Shown here one piece after another: positions 8,209-14,864 of a DNA stretch of 18,653 nt; positions within the stretch are counted from its first letter, which is position 1; each line of letters starts with the position of its first letter. Position numbers and translations under genes: made by a program. This DNA is from JBGTCY01 sp041748615. GTDB taxonomy: Bacteria > Bacteroidota > Bacteroidia > Chitinophagales > CAIOSU01. The stretch is taken from the NCBI GenBank assembly GCA_041748615.1, contig JBGTCY010000305.1, positions 1-18,653 of the forward strand. Reading direction: 5' to 3'. The notes beneath the pieces were generated by a model. It was not told where the DNA came from. It did no database searches and saw only the letters and a program-made list of their open reading frames with translations.

Positions 8209-8238
8209 TTGAAGTATGAACATAGTTTCATAACTTTG
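8209..8238 (+). promoter_or_regulatory. Promoter of the sulfur operon
   Basis: TTG (8209-8211), 19 bases, then TAACTTTG (8231-8238) is a full match to the Bacteroidota consensus (TTG, N19, TAnnTTTG). The ArsR start is at 8256, giving a leader of about ten bases. Confidence 0.75.
8215..8232. promoter_or_regulatory. Probable ArsR operator inside the operon promoter
   Basis: TATGAA (8215-8220) and TTCATA (8227-8232) are perfect inverted arms with a 6-base spacer. The 18-bp element fills the space between the -33 and -7 elements and touches the -7, the expected place for an ArsR-family repressor site. Binding by the adjacent ArsR is inferred. Confidence 0.62.
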
Positions 8239-8255
8239 TTTAAAATTTAAAAATC

Positions 8256-8555
8256 ATGGCGCTTGTAAGCAGAATTGCCGCAAAAGATTTAGAAAGAATC
8301 GCAAACATCCTGAAAACGGTCGCGCATCCTCTCAGACTTCAAATCATTGATTTGCTCGCGCAGAAAGAAAAACTTTCCGTGACTGAAATCTATGAAAAGC
8401 TAGGGGTGGAACAATCGCTGACTTCTCATCACTTGGTGAAAATGAAGGATAAAGGAATCTTAGCGTGTGAGCGTGACGGTAAAAGCATGATGTATTCGCT
8501 TACCGATAAGAAGATTATCAAGATTATTGATTGTATTGAAAATTGTAATTTCTGA
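8256..8555 (+). CDS. ArsR-family repressor, likely sulfur-responsive
   Basis: The 99-residue protein is a standard winged helix: HPLRLQIIDLLAQ (24-36), the helix-turn-helix SVTEIYEKLGVEQSLTSHHLVKMKDKG (about 41-67), and the wing ACERDGKSMMYSL (70-82). It has three cysteines: C71 at the start of the wing, and C93 and C97 in the last helix (DCIENC). It leads a sulfur operon, so it most likely senses persulfide or polysulfide and lets go of the operator between -33 and -7 when oxidised. Known persulfide sensors of this family (BigR, SqrR) use one cysteine near the second helix and one near the C-terminus; that first cysteine is absent here. Metal sensing through C93/C97 plus another ligand is an alternative. 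The next gene starts 3 bases after its stop. Confidence 0.87.
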   Translation: MALVSRIAAKDLERIANILKTVAHPLRLQIIDLLAQKEKLSVTEIYEKLGVEQSLTSHHLVKMKDKGILACERDGKSMMYSLTDKKIIKIIDCIENCNF

Positions 8556-8558
8556 CCG

Positions 8559-9362
8559 ATGCACCTGTTTGGATATTTCGGAGCAATTATCATGGGGATG
8601 GCACTGGGACTTACCGGTAGCGGTGGCTCAATTCTCACCGTTCCGATTCTGGTTTATCTTTTTGCAGTAGCGCCTGTTACCGCTACCGGCTACAGCCTGT
8701 TTGTTGTGGGTGCGACCAGCTTCATTGGTTTTTTGCAATACCTGCGACAACATTTAGTGCATTTAAAAACCGCCTTTATTTTTTCCGTTCCCTCGATGGC
8801 AAGCGTTTATCTCACGCGCAAATGGATTTTACCTGCTATCCCGGACACTCTTTTTTCGATTGGCTCACTCATCGTAACAAAGGATATTGCATTGATGATT
8901 TTGTTTGCGATATTGATGATAGCCGCATCTTATTCCATGATAAAAAAAGCGAAAAAGTGTGATGAAATGCCGCCCGGAGATAAACGAGGATTCAACTATC
9001 CTGTCGTTTTGCTGGAAGGCGCTATAGTCGGATTTTTTACCGGGTTGGTAGGAGCGGGAGGAGGATTTATGATTGTACCGGCTTTAGTGCTTTTCTCCGA
9101 TATTCCTGTTCGCATGGCTATCGGAACTTCGTTGTTAATCATTACGATTAAATCAATGACAGGCTTTTTGGGAGATATTTCCGTTTCCGAGGCGATTGAT
9201 TGGGTTTTTCTTTTTGAGTTTACAGGATTATCCGTAATTGGAATTTTAATTGGAAATTATTTGTCGAAATTTATTCCCTCTGACAAACTGAAGCCTGGGT
9301 TTGGATGGTTTATCCTGTTAATGGGAGTATTTATCATAGCAAAGGAACTAATTGGCTTTTAA
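8559..9362 (+). CDS. TSUP-family (TauE/SafE) sulfite/organosulfur anion exporter
   Basis: This 267-residue protein is mostly hydrophobic helices with the two internal repeats of the TSUP family, GLTGSGGSILTVPILVY (about 17-33) and GLVGAGGGFMIVPALVL in the second half. It should form a bundle of seven or eight membrane helices in the inner membrane. TSUP members move sulfite, thiosulfate, sulfoacetate or similar anions. In persulfide-oxidation loci of other bacteria the gene is thought to export the sulfite made by the dioxygenase, and the placement here just before the dioxygenase fits. It begins 3 bases after the ArsR stop, so translational coupling is likely. The exact substrate is inferred from context. 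Confidence 0.9.
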   Translation: MHLFGYFGAIIMGMALGLTGSGGSILTVPILVYLFAVAPVTATGYSLFVVGATSFIGFLQYLRQHLVHLKTAFIFSVPSMASVYLTRKWILPAIPDTLFSIGSLIVTKDIALMILFAILMIAASYSMIKKAKKCDEMPPGDKRGFNYPVVLLEGAIVGFFTGLVGAGGGFMIVPALVLFSDIPVRMAIGTSLLIITIKSMTGFLGDISVSEAIDWVFLFEFTGLSVIGILIGNYLSKFIPSDKLKPGFGWFILLMGVFIIAKELIGF

Positions 9363-9400
9363 TAATTTTATTGAACTAAACATTTTTAAAATTTATCACA

Positions 9401-10807
9401 ATGAAAGTTGAACAAATTTATACCGGATGCCTTGCGGCAGCGGCTTATTACATTGAATCGAATGGCGAAGTGGCGATCATTGACCCGTTGCGCGACCCGA
9501 AACCTTATTTGGAAAGAGCCAATGAAGCTGGCGCCAAAATAAAATATGTGATGGAGACACACTTTCATGCCGACTTTGTTTCAGGGCATCTTGATTTAGC
9601 GAAAGCTACTGGGGCGAAAATTGTTTTCGGACCCAACGCTGAAACAGGATTTGAAGCTTATATTGCCAAGGACGGTGAAATACTTGAACTGGGAAAAGTA
9701 AAAATAAAAGTGTTGCATACACCCGGGCACACGATGGAATCCACTTCGTATTTATTGATTGATGAGCATGGAAAAAACAACGCTATTTTCACCGGAGATA
9801 CATTATTTATTGGCGATGTTGGCAGACCTGATTTGGCGGTGAAATCGAATTTGACCAAGGAAGACCTTGCTGCCCATTTGTTTGATTCGCTGAGAAATAA
9901 AATCATGCCTTTGGAAGATGAATTGATTGTTTACCCCGGTCACGGGGCGGGTTCAGCCTGCGGGAAAATGATGAGCAAAGAAACATCAGATACATTAGGT
10001 CATCAGAAAAAATTCAACTACGCCCTTCGCGCTGACATGACCAAAGCGGAATTTATCAAAGCTGTGACGGAGGGATTAACCCCTCCTCCGCAATATTTTC
10101 CAAAAAATGTGGCGATGAACAAAATGGGTTATGAAAGTTTTGATGAAGTGATGGAAAAAGGCAATATTCCTTTAAGTATAGAGGAATTCATTCGCGTTGC
10201 AGAAAATACAGACGCGCTGATTGTTGATACACGACACCAAAGTGAATTTGCAAAAGGTTTTATTCCCGGTTCGATTTTTATCGGAGTTGATGGAAGTTTT
10301 GCTCCGTGGGTGGGCGCGTTGATAACCGACATAAAACAACCCATTTTAGTTATTGCGGATGAGGGAATGGAAGAAGAAGTGGTGATGCGGTTTTCACGCG
10401 TAGGATATGACAATACCCTTGGTTATCTCAAAGGGGGAGTTAACGCTTGGAAAGATTCCGGTCGCGAAGTGGATACATTAGATGAAGTTTCAGTTGTGGA
10501 GTTGGAACATTTGTATCATTCCAATCCGGATTTGAAAGTGTTGGATGTGAGAAAAGCCGGAGAATACGAAGCAGGACATGCCGAGGGAGCAATCAATTTG
10601 CCTTTAGATATCTTGAATAAAAATATGAACAAGGTAGAACGCGAGAGTAAATATTACATCCATTGCGCCAGCGGTTATCGTTCGGTAATAGCCGCCTCCA
10701 TTCTGAAATCACGCGGATTCACTGAGATGGTAAATGTGAAAGGCGGATACAAGGAGATGGCGCAAACAAAAATTCCGGTTGCCACGGGTTCGGAAATTTC
10801 AATTTAA
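9401..10807 (+). CDS. CstB-like persulfide dioxygenase-rhodanese fusion
   Basis: The 468-residue protein has three domains. Residues 1-245 form a metallo-beta-lactamase-fold persulfide dioxygenase: THFHADFVSGH (53-63), TPGH (107-110), TGDTLF (131-136) and YPGHGAGSACGK (178-189). Iron ligands by analogy with ETHE1 are H54, H110 and D133. Residues about 255-355 are a rhodanese-like domain whose active loop reads VIADEG with no cysteine, so it is catalytically dead. Residues about 362-462 are a second rhodanese with the intact loop HCASGYRS (C422). This order matches staphylococcal CstB, which turns persulfide into sulfite and then thiosulfate; C187 may match the extra dioxygenase-domain cysteine of CstB. 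It acts in the cytoplasm on thiol persulfides, 38 bases after the TSUP gene and 19 before the first YeeE gene. Confidence 0.92.
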   Translation: MKVEQIYTGCLAAAAYYIESNGEVAIIDPLRDPKPYLERANEAGAKIKYVMETHFHADFVSGHLDLAKATGAKIVFGPNAETGFEAYIAKDGEILELGKVKIKVLHTPGHTMESTSYLLIDEHGKNNAIFTGDTLFIGDVGRPDLAVKSNLTKEDLAAHLFDSLRNKIMPLEDELIVYPGHGAGSACGKMMSKETSDTLGHQKKFNYALRADMTKAEFIKAVTEGLTPPPQYFPKNVAMNKMGYESFDEVMEKGNIPLSIEEFIRVAENTDALIVDTRHQSEFAKGFIPGSIFIGVDGSFAPWVGALITDIKQPILVIADEGMEEEVVMRFSRVGYDNTLGYLKGGVNAWKDSGREVDTLDEVSVVELEHLYHSNPDLKVLDVRKAGEYEAGHAEGAINLPLDILNKNMNKVERESKYYIHCASGYRSVIAASILKSRGFTEMVNVKGGYKEMAQTKIPVATGSEISI

Positions 10808-10826
10808 TTATAACAAATAAAAAATA

Positions 10827-11396
10827 ATGAACACACTTATGGAATTTATCAGTCAACCCTGGTCCTGGTATGTGGGAGGAATTTTAATTGGTTTGATGGT
10901 GCCTCTGTTGTTGTTGTATGGCAACAAACAATTCGGTATTTCTTCATCCATGCGGCATGTTTGCGCGGCAGTGCTGCCGACTAAAATTGAGTTTTTCAAC
11001 TATAACTGGCGGGAGCATCAATGGAACCTGTTACTCGTGGGGGGTATTGTCCTCGGAGGTTTTATTGGGGCGAAAGTCATTGGTCATCCTGAATCCATTG
11101 CCATTTCAGAAAGCACCAGAACCGACCTCTCGCAATTGGGAATAACGGATTTTACCGGCTACATCCCGCGGGAAATATTTTCCATTGAAGGACTGCTCAC
11201 TTTACCTGGAATCATGTTAATGTTAGTCGGAGGATTTTTAATCGGGTTCGGAACCCGTTATGCCAACGGCTGCACTTCAGGGCATTCCATCACCGGAATG
11301 GCGCTGTTGAGTTGGGGTTCGCTGGTGGCAACCATCAGTTTTATGCTGGGCGGAATTTTTATTACACATCTTGTTTTACCATTGATATTAAAGTGA
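10827..11396 (+). CDS. YeeE/YedE-family sulfur transporter, first half
   Basis: This 189-residue membrane protein has hydrophobic spans near 14-31, 67-83, 124-143 and 157-180. It carries the family motif YANGCTSGHSITG (145-157), with C149 expected on the transport path, and a second cysteine C46 in SMRHVCAAVL. In E. coli YeeE (TsuA), a single protein of about 350 residues imports thiosulfate through a chain of cysteines; here the function is split between this gene and the next, as in the PmpA/PmpB arrangement of some bacteria. In this operon it could take up or release thiosulfate made by the CstB-like enzyme. Direction and substrate are inferred. Confidence 0.87.
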   Translation: MNTLMEFISQPWSWYVGGILIGLMVPLLLLYGNKQFGISSSMRHVCAAVLPTKIEFFNYNWREHQWNLLLVGGIVLGGFIGAKVIGHPESIAISESTRTDLSQLGITDFTGYIPREIFSIEGLLTLPGIMLMLVGGFLIGFGTRYANGCTSGHSITGMALLSWGSLVATISFMLGGIFITHLVLPLILK

Positions 11397-11409
11397 AAAC
11401 CAAACAGAC

Positions 11410-11820
11410 ATGAAACAATTAGCTTACTTATTATTCGGGATTTTTTTCGGTATTGTCATTTACAAAACGGAAGTGATTTCCTGGTTTCGGATTCAGGAAA
11501 TGTTTCGCTTCCAATCATTTCACATGTATGGTGTATTGGGAGTAGCTGTTGTCAGTGGAGCGCTTTGGGTGCAATTGATTAAACGCCTGCAACTGAAATC
11601 AGCAGACGGAAGCAAGATTGACTTTTCACAGAAACCATTTACAAAAGGTCATATCATCGGAGGGCTGATGTTTGGTTTTGGCTGGGCGATGACGGGCGCT
11701 TGTCCCGGTCCATTATACGCGCTTATCGGAAGCGGTTACCTGATTGTGGGTTTGATTATCCTGAGCGCGTTGGCGGGTGTGTTTATCTATGGAGTTTTGA
11801 AAAGCAGGTTGCCGCATTAA
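11410..11820 (+). CDS. YeeE/YedE-family sulfur transporter, second half
   Basis: This 136-residue membrane protein begins 13 bases after the first half. It has spans near 4-18, 39-56, 82-103 and 107-129 and the motif GFGWAMTGACPGPLYALIGSG (89-109) with the key cysteine C98, the typical second repeat of this family. Together with the preceding gene it supplies the three cysteines (C46, C149, C98) expected of a full YeeE-type channel. The two are separate frames with normal starts and stops, so this is a natural split gene rather than a frameshift. It is the last gene of the operon, and a hairpin starts right at its stop codon. Confidence 0.87.
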   Translation: MKQLAYLLFGIFFGIVIYKTEVISWFRIQEMFRFQSFHMYGVLGVAVVSGALWVQLIKRLQLKSADGSKIDFSQKPFTKGHIIGGLMFGFGWAMTGACPGPLYALIGSGYLIVGLIILSALAGVFIYGVLKSRLPH

Positions 11821-11841
11821 GCGCGAAAATTTACTTCGCGC
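11821..11841. terminator. Hairpin between convergent YeeE and DksA-like genes
   Basis: GCGCGAA (11821-11827), loop AATTTAC, TTCGCGC (11835-11841) is a perfect 7-base GC-rich stem. It starts one base after the YeeE stop and includes the last codons and stop of the convergent zinc-finger gene. No long T-run follows on either strand, so termination would be weak or need another factor. Confidence 0.45.
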
Positions 11842-12241
11842 AGTTTACGCAATAAACACTTTGCGGCACTAACAAGATTCTCCCCAACGGAATGGTTTTG
11901 CCGCACTTCGCGCATTTGCAGAAGTCTTTATCATCCACTTTTAAGATTACCTCTTTTAGTTGTTTTAATTTTTCTTCAGCTTGCCTGAGCGCGGCTTCCA
12001 CAACGCTTTTACTCACAATCGCATCCATCCTGGAAATTCTGCCGATGGCATTTTCGGGAGAGATTGGTTGAGTCATTTCTTTGTATTCAATAATCGCTTG
12101 TTCGGTTTTTCCGATTTCCGATTTTATTTTTTCTTCTATCTGCTGATGTTCCGGTGTTTTCAAGAGCGCTGTTGTTTTGATGAAAATGTAATTACCCGAT
12201 TTTGACTTCAGGCGGCAAAAAAATGGTGGGGTCACCGCCAT
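11831..12241 (-). CDS. DksA/TraR-type zinc-finger protein (start uncertain)
   Basis: The C-terminus has the DksA/TraR zinc finger CAKCGKTIPLGRILLVPQ...CVNC, with C110-x2-C113 and C131-x2-C134 counted from the ATG at 12241. A charged helical region (about 33-100) before it matches the coiled coil of the family. Such proteins bind RNA polymerase in the secondary channel or act as stress proteins; a length near 110-130 is normal for small members. The start is doubtful: the ATG at 12241 overlaps the end of coaD by 50 bases, so its first 16 or so residues are read from coaD coding sequence. No other ATG lies before the coiled coil; a TTG at 12163 would give a 110-residue protein. Either way it is downstream of coaD on one transcript. 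Confidence 0.8.
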   Translation of the reverse strand: MAVTPPFFCRLKSKSGNYIFIKTTALLKTPEHQQIEEKIKSEIGKTEQAIIEYKEMTQPISPENAIGRISRMDAIVSKSVVEAALRQAEEKLKQLKEVILKVDDKDFCKCAKCGKTIPLGRILLVPQSVYCVNCAK

Positions 12242-12662
12242 TCAAAACGATTTCCCTGACAATCGTGGAACTGATGTGCGAATGTTCAGGGTCGCTTAAC
12301 ATGCAGATGGTTTCCAATTCAGGCATCATGGATTTATTTAACTGCGCCACCGTTTTTTCATATTCAAAATCACTGCTGGTGCGGATACCCCTGAGGAGAT
12401 ATAGTGCGTTGACTTTTTTTGCAAAATTCACGGTCAGACCTTCATAGCTCATCACTTCAATGTTGGGATATTTTTTAAAAATTTCAGCTATCCATTGCGA
12501 GCGTTGCTCAATGCCGAATGCATATTTTTTGGAGGAATTATTCCCCAGCGCGATAATGATTTTATCAAATAAAGGCAATGAGCGCAGCACAATATTGACA
12601 TGACCTTTCGTGATAGGGTCGAATGAGCCGGGGAACAGGGCGATTTTTTCAGACATAGTCAA
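12192..12662 (-). CDS. coaD: Phosphopantetheine adenylyltransferase (coenzyme A biosynthesis)
   Basis: At 156 residues this has the normal length and all motifs of CoaD: ALFPGSFDPITKGH (8-21) with the nucleotidyltransferase TxGH motif, RGIRTSSDFEYE (91-102), and SHISSTIVRE (128-137). It transfers AMP from ATP to 4'-phosphopantetheine, making dephospho-CoA, the fourth step of CoA synthesis, in the cytoplasm. Two in-frame starts are possible, 12662 and 12656; the second gives MSEKIALFPG, closer to the usual N-terminus. A -7-like element, TAACTTTA on the minus strand (12686-12679), lies about 17 bases before the start. The DksA-like gene follows and overlaps its end. Confidence 0.96.
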   Translation of the reverse strand: MTMSEKIALFPGSFDPITKGHVNIVLRSLPLFDKIIIALGNNSSKKYAFGIEQRSQWIAEIFKKYPNIEVMSYEGLTVNFAKKVNALYLLRGIRTSSDFEYEKTVAQLNKSMMPELETICMLSDPEHSHISSTIVREIVLNGGDPTIFLPPEVKIG

Positions 12663-12745
12663 ATCTTTACTTTCGCGATAAAGTTACAAATCTGTGGCGG
12701 GATGATATTTTATAAAACCGGAAACCGGAAAAATTGGTGCAAGAA

Positions 12746-12834
12746 AAATTGCCCTGTGTTGTCATGGTGAGTCCCGGGTTATCGGAAAACCAAGCAAGGG
12801 ACAATCGTACATCTTCGACTCTGCTTAGAGTGAC
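12746..12834. repeat. Dispersed intergenic repeat, copy A
   Basis: A stretch of about 90 bases starts AAATTGCCCTGTGTTGTCAT and ends near CTTAGAGTGAC. It aligns with 17076-17165: 23 of the first 26 bases are identical, and the second half shares ATCG-AAAACCA-GC, CAATCG and CTTC-ACT-GC in order. The ends GTCATGGTGAG and CTTAGAGTGAC are roughly inverted, as in short palindromic repeats common in bacterial intergenic DNA. It fills the divergent gap between coaD and mdh and has no coding appearance. Confidence 0.6.
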
Positions 12835-12893
12835 CCTTTGTCGCCATAAAAAGTGGTATAATTTATCCTTCAGCCTGAAAAATCATTTTTACG

Positions 12894-12901
12894 TATTTTT
12901 G
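12894..12901 (+). promoter_or_regulatory. Candidate -7 element of malate dehydrogenase
   Basis: TATTTTTG matches TAnnTTTG exactly, 22 bases before the mdh start. No clear -33 TTG is seen at the usual spacing. Confidence 0.45.
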
Positions 12902-12923
12902 CCCCACAAAAAAAACTTATCCT

Positions 12924-13862
12924 ATGAAAATATCCGTGATTGGCGCTGGAAATGTAGGCGCCACTGTTGCCAACGTAGTTGCGCATTATGACCTTGTCAA
13001 AGAAGTAGTATTGTTAGACATCAAAGAAGGCATTGCCGAAGGCAAAGCCCTCGACATCTGGCAGACTGCACCCATCAACATGTACAGCACCCGCGTGAAA
13101 GGCGTGACCAATGATTACACGCAAACCGCTGATTCTGATGTGGTCGTGATTACCTCAGGATTGCCGCGCAAACCCGGTATGAGCCGCGATGATTTGATTT
13201 CCGTGAACGCAGGTATCGTAAAATCTGTGACTGAAAGCGTAATTAAATTTTCACCGAACACGATTATCATCGTGGTTTCCAATCCGTTGGATGTGATGAC
13301 CTATTGCGCTTACCTGACCGCGAAAGTGGATTCAAGAAAAGTGTTCGGCATGGCAGGCATTCTTGACACCGCGCGCTACAAAGCGTTTTTGGCGGAAGCA
13401 TTGGATTGTTCTCCGAAAGATATTCAGGCGGTGTTAATGGGCGGTCATGGCGACACGATGGTGCCACTGCCGCGCTACACTACCGTATCCGGAATTCCGG
13501 TGACGGAGTTGATTGCCGAAGATAAACTGAACGCGATTATAGAGCGCACGAAAGTGGGCGGGGGAGAGTTGGTAAAACTCATGGGTACTTCCGCATGGTA
13601 TGCTCCGGGCGCTGCTGCCGCGCAGATGGTGGAATCCATCGTGAAAGATGAAAACCGCATTTATCCATGTTGCTGCTGGTTGCAAGGCGAATACGGCTTG
13701 AAGGATATTTATCTCGGTGTGCCGGTGAAATTAGGCAGAAACGGTATCGAACAAATTATCGAACTGCAACTGACTGATGCCGAAAAAGCATCGCTGAATC
13801 AATCCGCTGAATCTGTAAGAGAAGTGATGAGCGTGTTGGATAAAATGGCAGTTACCGTTTAA
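12924..13862 (+). CDS. mdh: Malate dehydrogenase (TCA cycle)
   Basis: The 312-residue length and motifs are those of the LDH-like bacterial malate dehydrogenases: NAD-binding GAGNVG (7-12) with D32 ending the second strand (prefers NAD), substrate arginines R82 and R88 in GLPRKPGMSRDDL, VSNPLDVMTY (118-127), R151, and the catalytic histidine in GGHGDTMVP (H175). It interconverts malate and oxaloacetate in the cytoplasm. The stretch RIYPCCCWLQGEYG (245-258) has three cysteines in a row where related Bacteroidota enzymes, as I recall, have two. It appears monocistronic, with a -7 element upstream. Its 3' region holds three adjacent hairpins ending in an intrinsic terminator. Confidence 0.96.
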   Translation: MKISVIGAGNVGATVANVVAHYDLVKEVVLLDIKEGIAEGKALDIWQTAPINMYSTRVKGVTNDYTQTADSDVVVITSGLPRKPGMSRDDLISVNAGIVKSVTESVIKFSPNTIIIVVSNPLDVMTYCAYLTAKVDSRKVFGMAGILDTARYKAFLAEALDCSPKDIQAVLMGGHGDTMVPLPRYTTVSGIPVTELIAEDKLNAIIERTKVGGGELVKLMGTSAWYAPGAAAAQMVESIVKDENRIYPCCCWLQGEYGLKDIYLGVPVKLGRNGIEQIIELQLTDAEKASLNQSAESVREVMSVLDKMAVTV

Positions 13863-13885
13863 CCCGGGAATTCTTGTTTTTTTAT

Positions 13886-13985
13886 ACCGAGAGTAGTCGA
13901 ATTTTCGAAAGATAAAGAGACGTACTCTCGGTTAATGCCGAATGTTTTACCGTTCCATTATTCGAAACCTAAGTTGTTTCGGCAT
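13886..13985 (+). other. Two adjacent long hairpins in the mdh 3' region (possible structured RNA)
   Basis: Hairpin 1 has perfect 10-base arms ACCGAGAGTA (13886-13895) and TACTCTCGGT (13923-13932), and the stem can extend by GTC/GAC past a bulged G. Hairpin 2 has perfect 8-base arms ATGCCGAA (13935-13942) and TTCGGCAT (13978-13985), with a possible inner stem GTTTT/GAAAC. They are separated by two bases and run straight into the terminator hairpin at 13986. Coding potential is absent. This may be the mdh 3' UTR, an independent small RNA, or a leader of the next operon. Confidence 0.55.
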
Positions 13986-14027
13986 AAAAACCTCGCTGAC
14001 AGTCAAATCGTCATCGAGGTTTTTTTT
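13986..14027 (+). terminator. Intrinsic terminator after mdh, just before the MbnP genes
   Basis: AAAAACCTCG (13986-13995) pairs with CGAGGTTTTT (14015-14024), extended inward by TGAC/GTCA past a mismatch, and ends in a run of eight T (14020-14027). It is the only strong terminator after mdh. The first MbnP start is only 15 bases downstream, too little room for a full promoter, so it may act as an attenuator for that gene. Confidence 0.8.
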
Positions 14028-14042
14028 GCTTTCTTTGTAAGC

Positions 14043-14810
14043 ATGAATTTTACAAAACAACGGCTATTCTTCTTCGTGTTTCTGACAGCAATGTTTATTC
14101 AGGGGTGCAGAGAAATACTTGTTGAAATTCCTGAACAGCCTGAGCATCATCTGTTTCTTGAATTTGTACATCATGTCGGAGGAGAACCTTTGGTATATTT
14201 TAAACCTTATTCGCAACCTGCCGGCTCACATTTCAATGTCACATTGAGCAGGTTTTATGTTTCAAATATCAGGTTAATCAAAAGCGACAGTTCTGAAGTA
14301 GCGTTCAATGAATATTTGTTGGTGAAACCCTTTGAGTCATCAGAATATTTGATTGACAATACCATCATTGGAAGCTATTCGGGGATTCATTTTGATATTG
14401 GTGTGGATGCCGCGACAAACCTCTCAAATCCTTCATCTTTTCCTCCGGAAAATCCGTTAGCCAATCAATCTGATGTCAGTATGCACTTTGGTTTATCCAG
14501 CGCGGGATATATTTTCCTGAAATTGGAAGGACAGTCAGATACTTCAGTAGCGGGAACCGGAGCAATTAATTTCCCTTTTGAATTTCATATCGGCAGTAAC
14601 AATTTATTACGCCCCGTGAAGATTTCAAGAAATTTTGAAATAAAACCTAATACAGACGTCACCATCGTGATTGCTTATGATATAATGAAAATGCTGGATG
14701 GCGTTAACCTGAAACTTGAAAATAACACCCGTACTTTTGACAATCCATTACTGGCGCAAAAAATCGCTTCAACTATTTCAAAATCATTTTCACTTGCGGT
14801 AAGCGAATAA
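14043..14810 (+). CDS. MbnP-family lipoprotein, paralogue lacking all tryptophan
   Basis: I place the start at 14043, not at the upstream in-frame ATG (13935): from 14043 the protein has a lipoprotein signal (residues 5-22, FIQGC with the lipid cysteine C22), while the upstream 36 codons are the hairpin and terminator sequence. The 255-residue product has the family core: LSRFYVSNIRLIKSD (68-82), SYSGIHFDIGVDAATN (111-126), GYIFLKLEG (155-163) and FEFHIG (179-184). MbnP and the related CorA/MopE bind copper outside the cell membrane using a tryptophan turned into kynurenine. At the matching place this copy reads MHFGLSSAGY (147-156), and the whole protein has no tryptophan. It may bind metal another way or serve as a partner of the second copy, 54 bases downstream. 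Confidence 0.8.
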   Translation: MNFTKQRLFFFVFLTAMFIQGCREILVEIPEQPEHHLFLEFVHHVGGEPLVYFKPYSQPAGSHFNVTLSRFYVSNIRLIKSDSSEVAFNEYLLVKPFESSEYLIDNTIIGSYSGIHFDIGVDAATNLSNPSSFPPENPLANQSDVSMHFGLSSAGYIFLKLEGQSDTSVAGTGAINFPFEFHIGSNNLLRPVKISRNFEIKPNTDVTIVIAYDIMKMLDGVNLKLENNTRTFDNPLLAQKIASTISKSFSLAVSE

Positions 14811-14864
14811 ACTTGCAACCATTGGAGTGTTTTACCTGTTATAGGATTATCTAAATTATTTTTC

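Noticed and set aside
10827..11820. YeeE pair as one gene broken by a frameshift
   Set aside because: Each half has its own start and stop, separated by 13 bases, and split YeeE pairs are known in other bacteria.
12734..12991. 85-residue plus-strand frame before mdh
   Set aside because: It runs through the dispersed repeat and into mdh in the wrong frame; no start context or family features.
13935..14042. Longer start for the first MbnP gene
   Set aside because: The extra 36 codons are made of hairpin 2 and the terminator, and they would bury the lipoprotein signal that begins at 14043.
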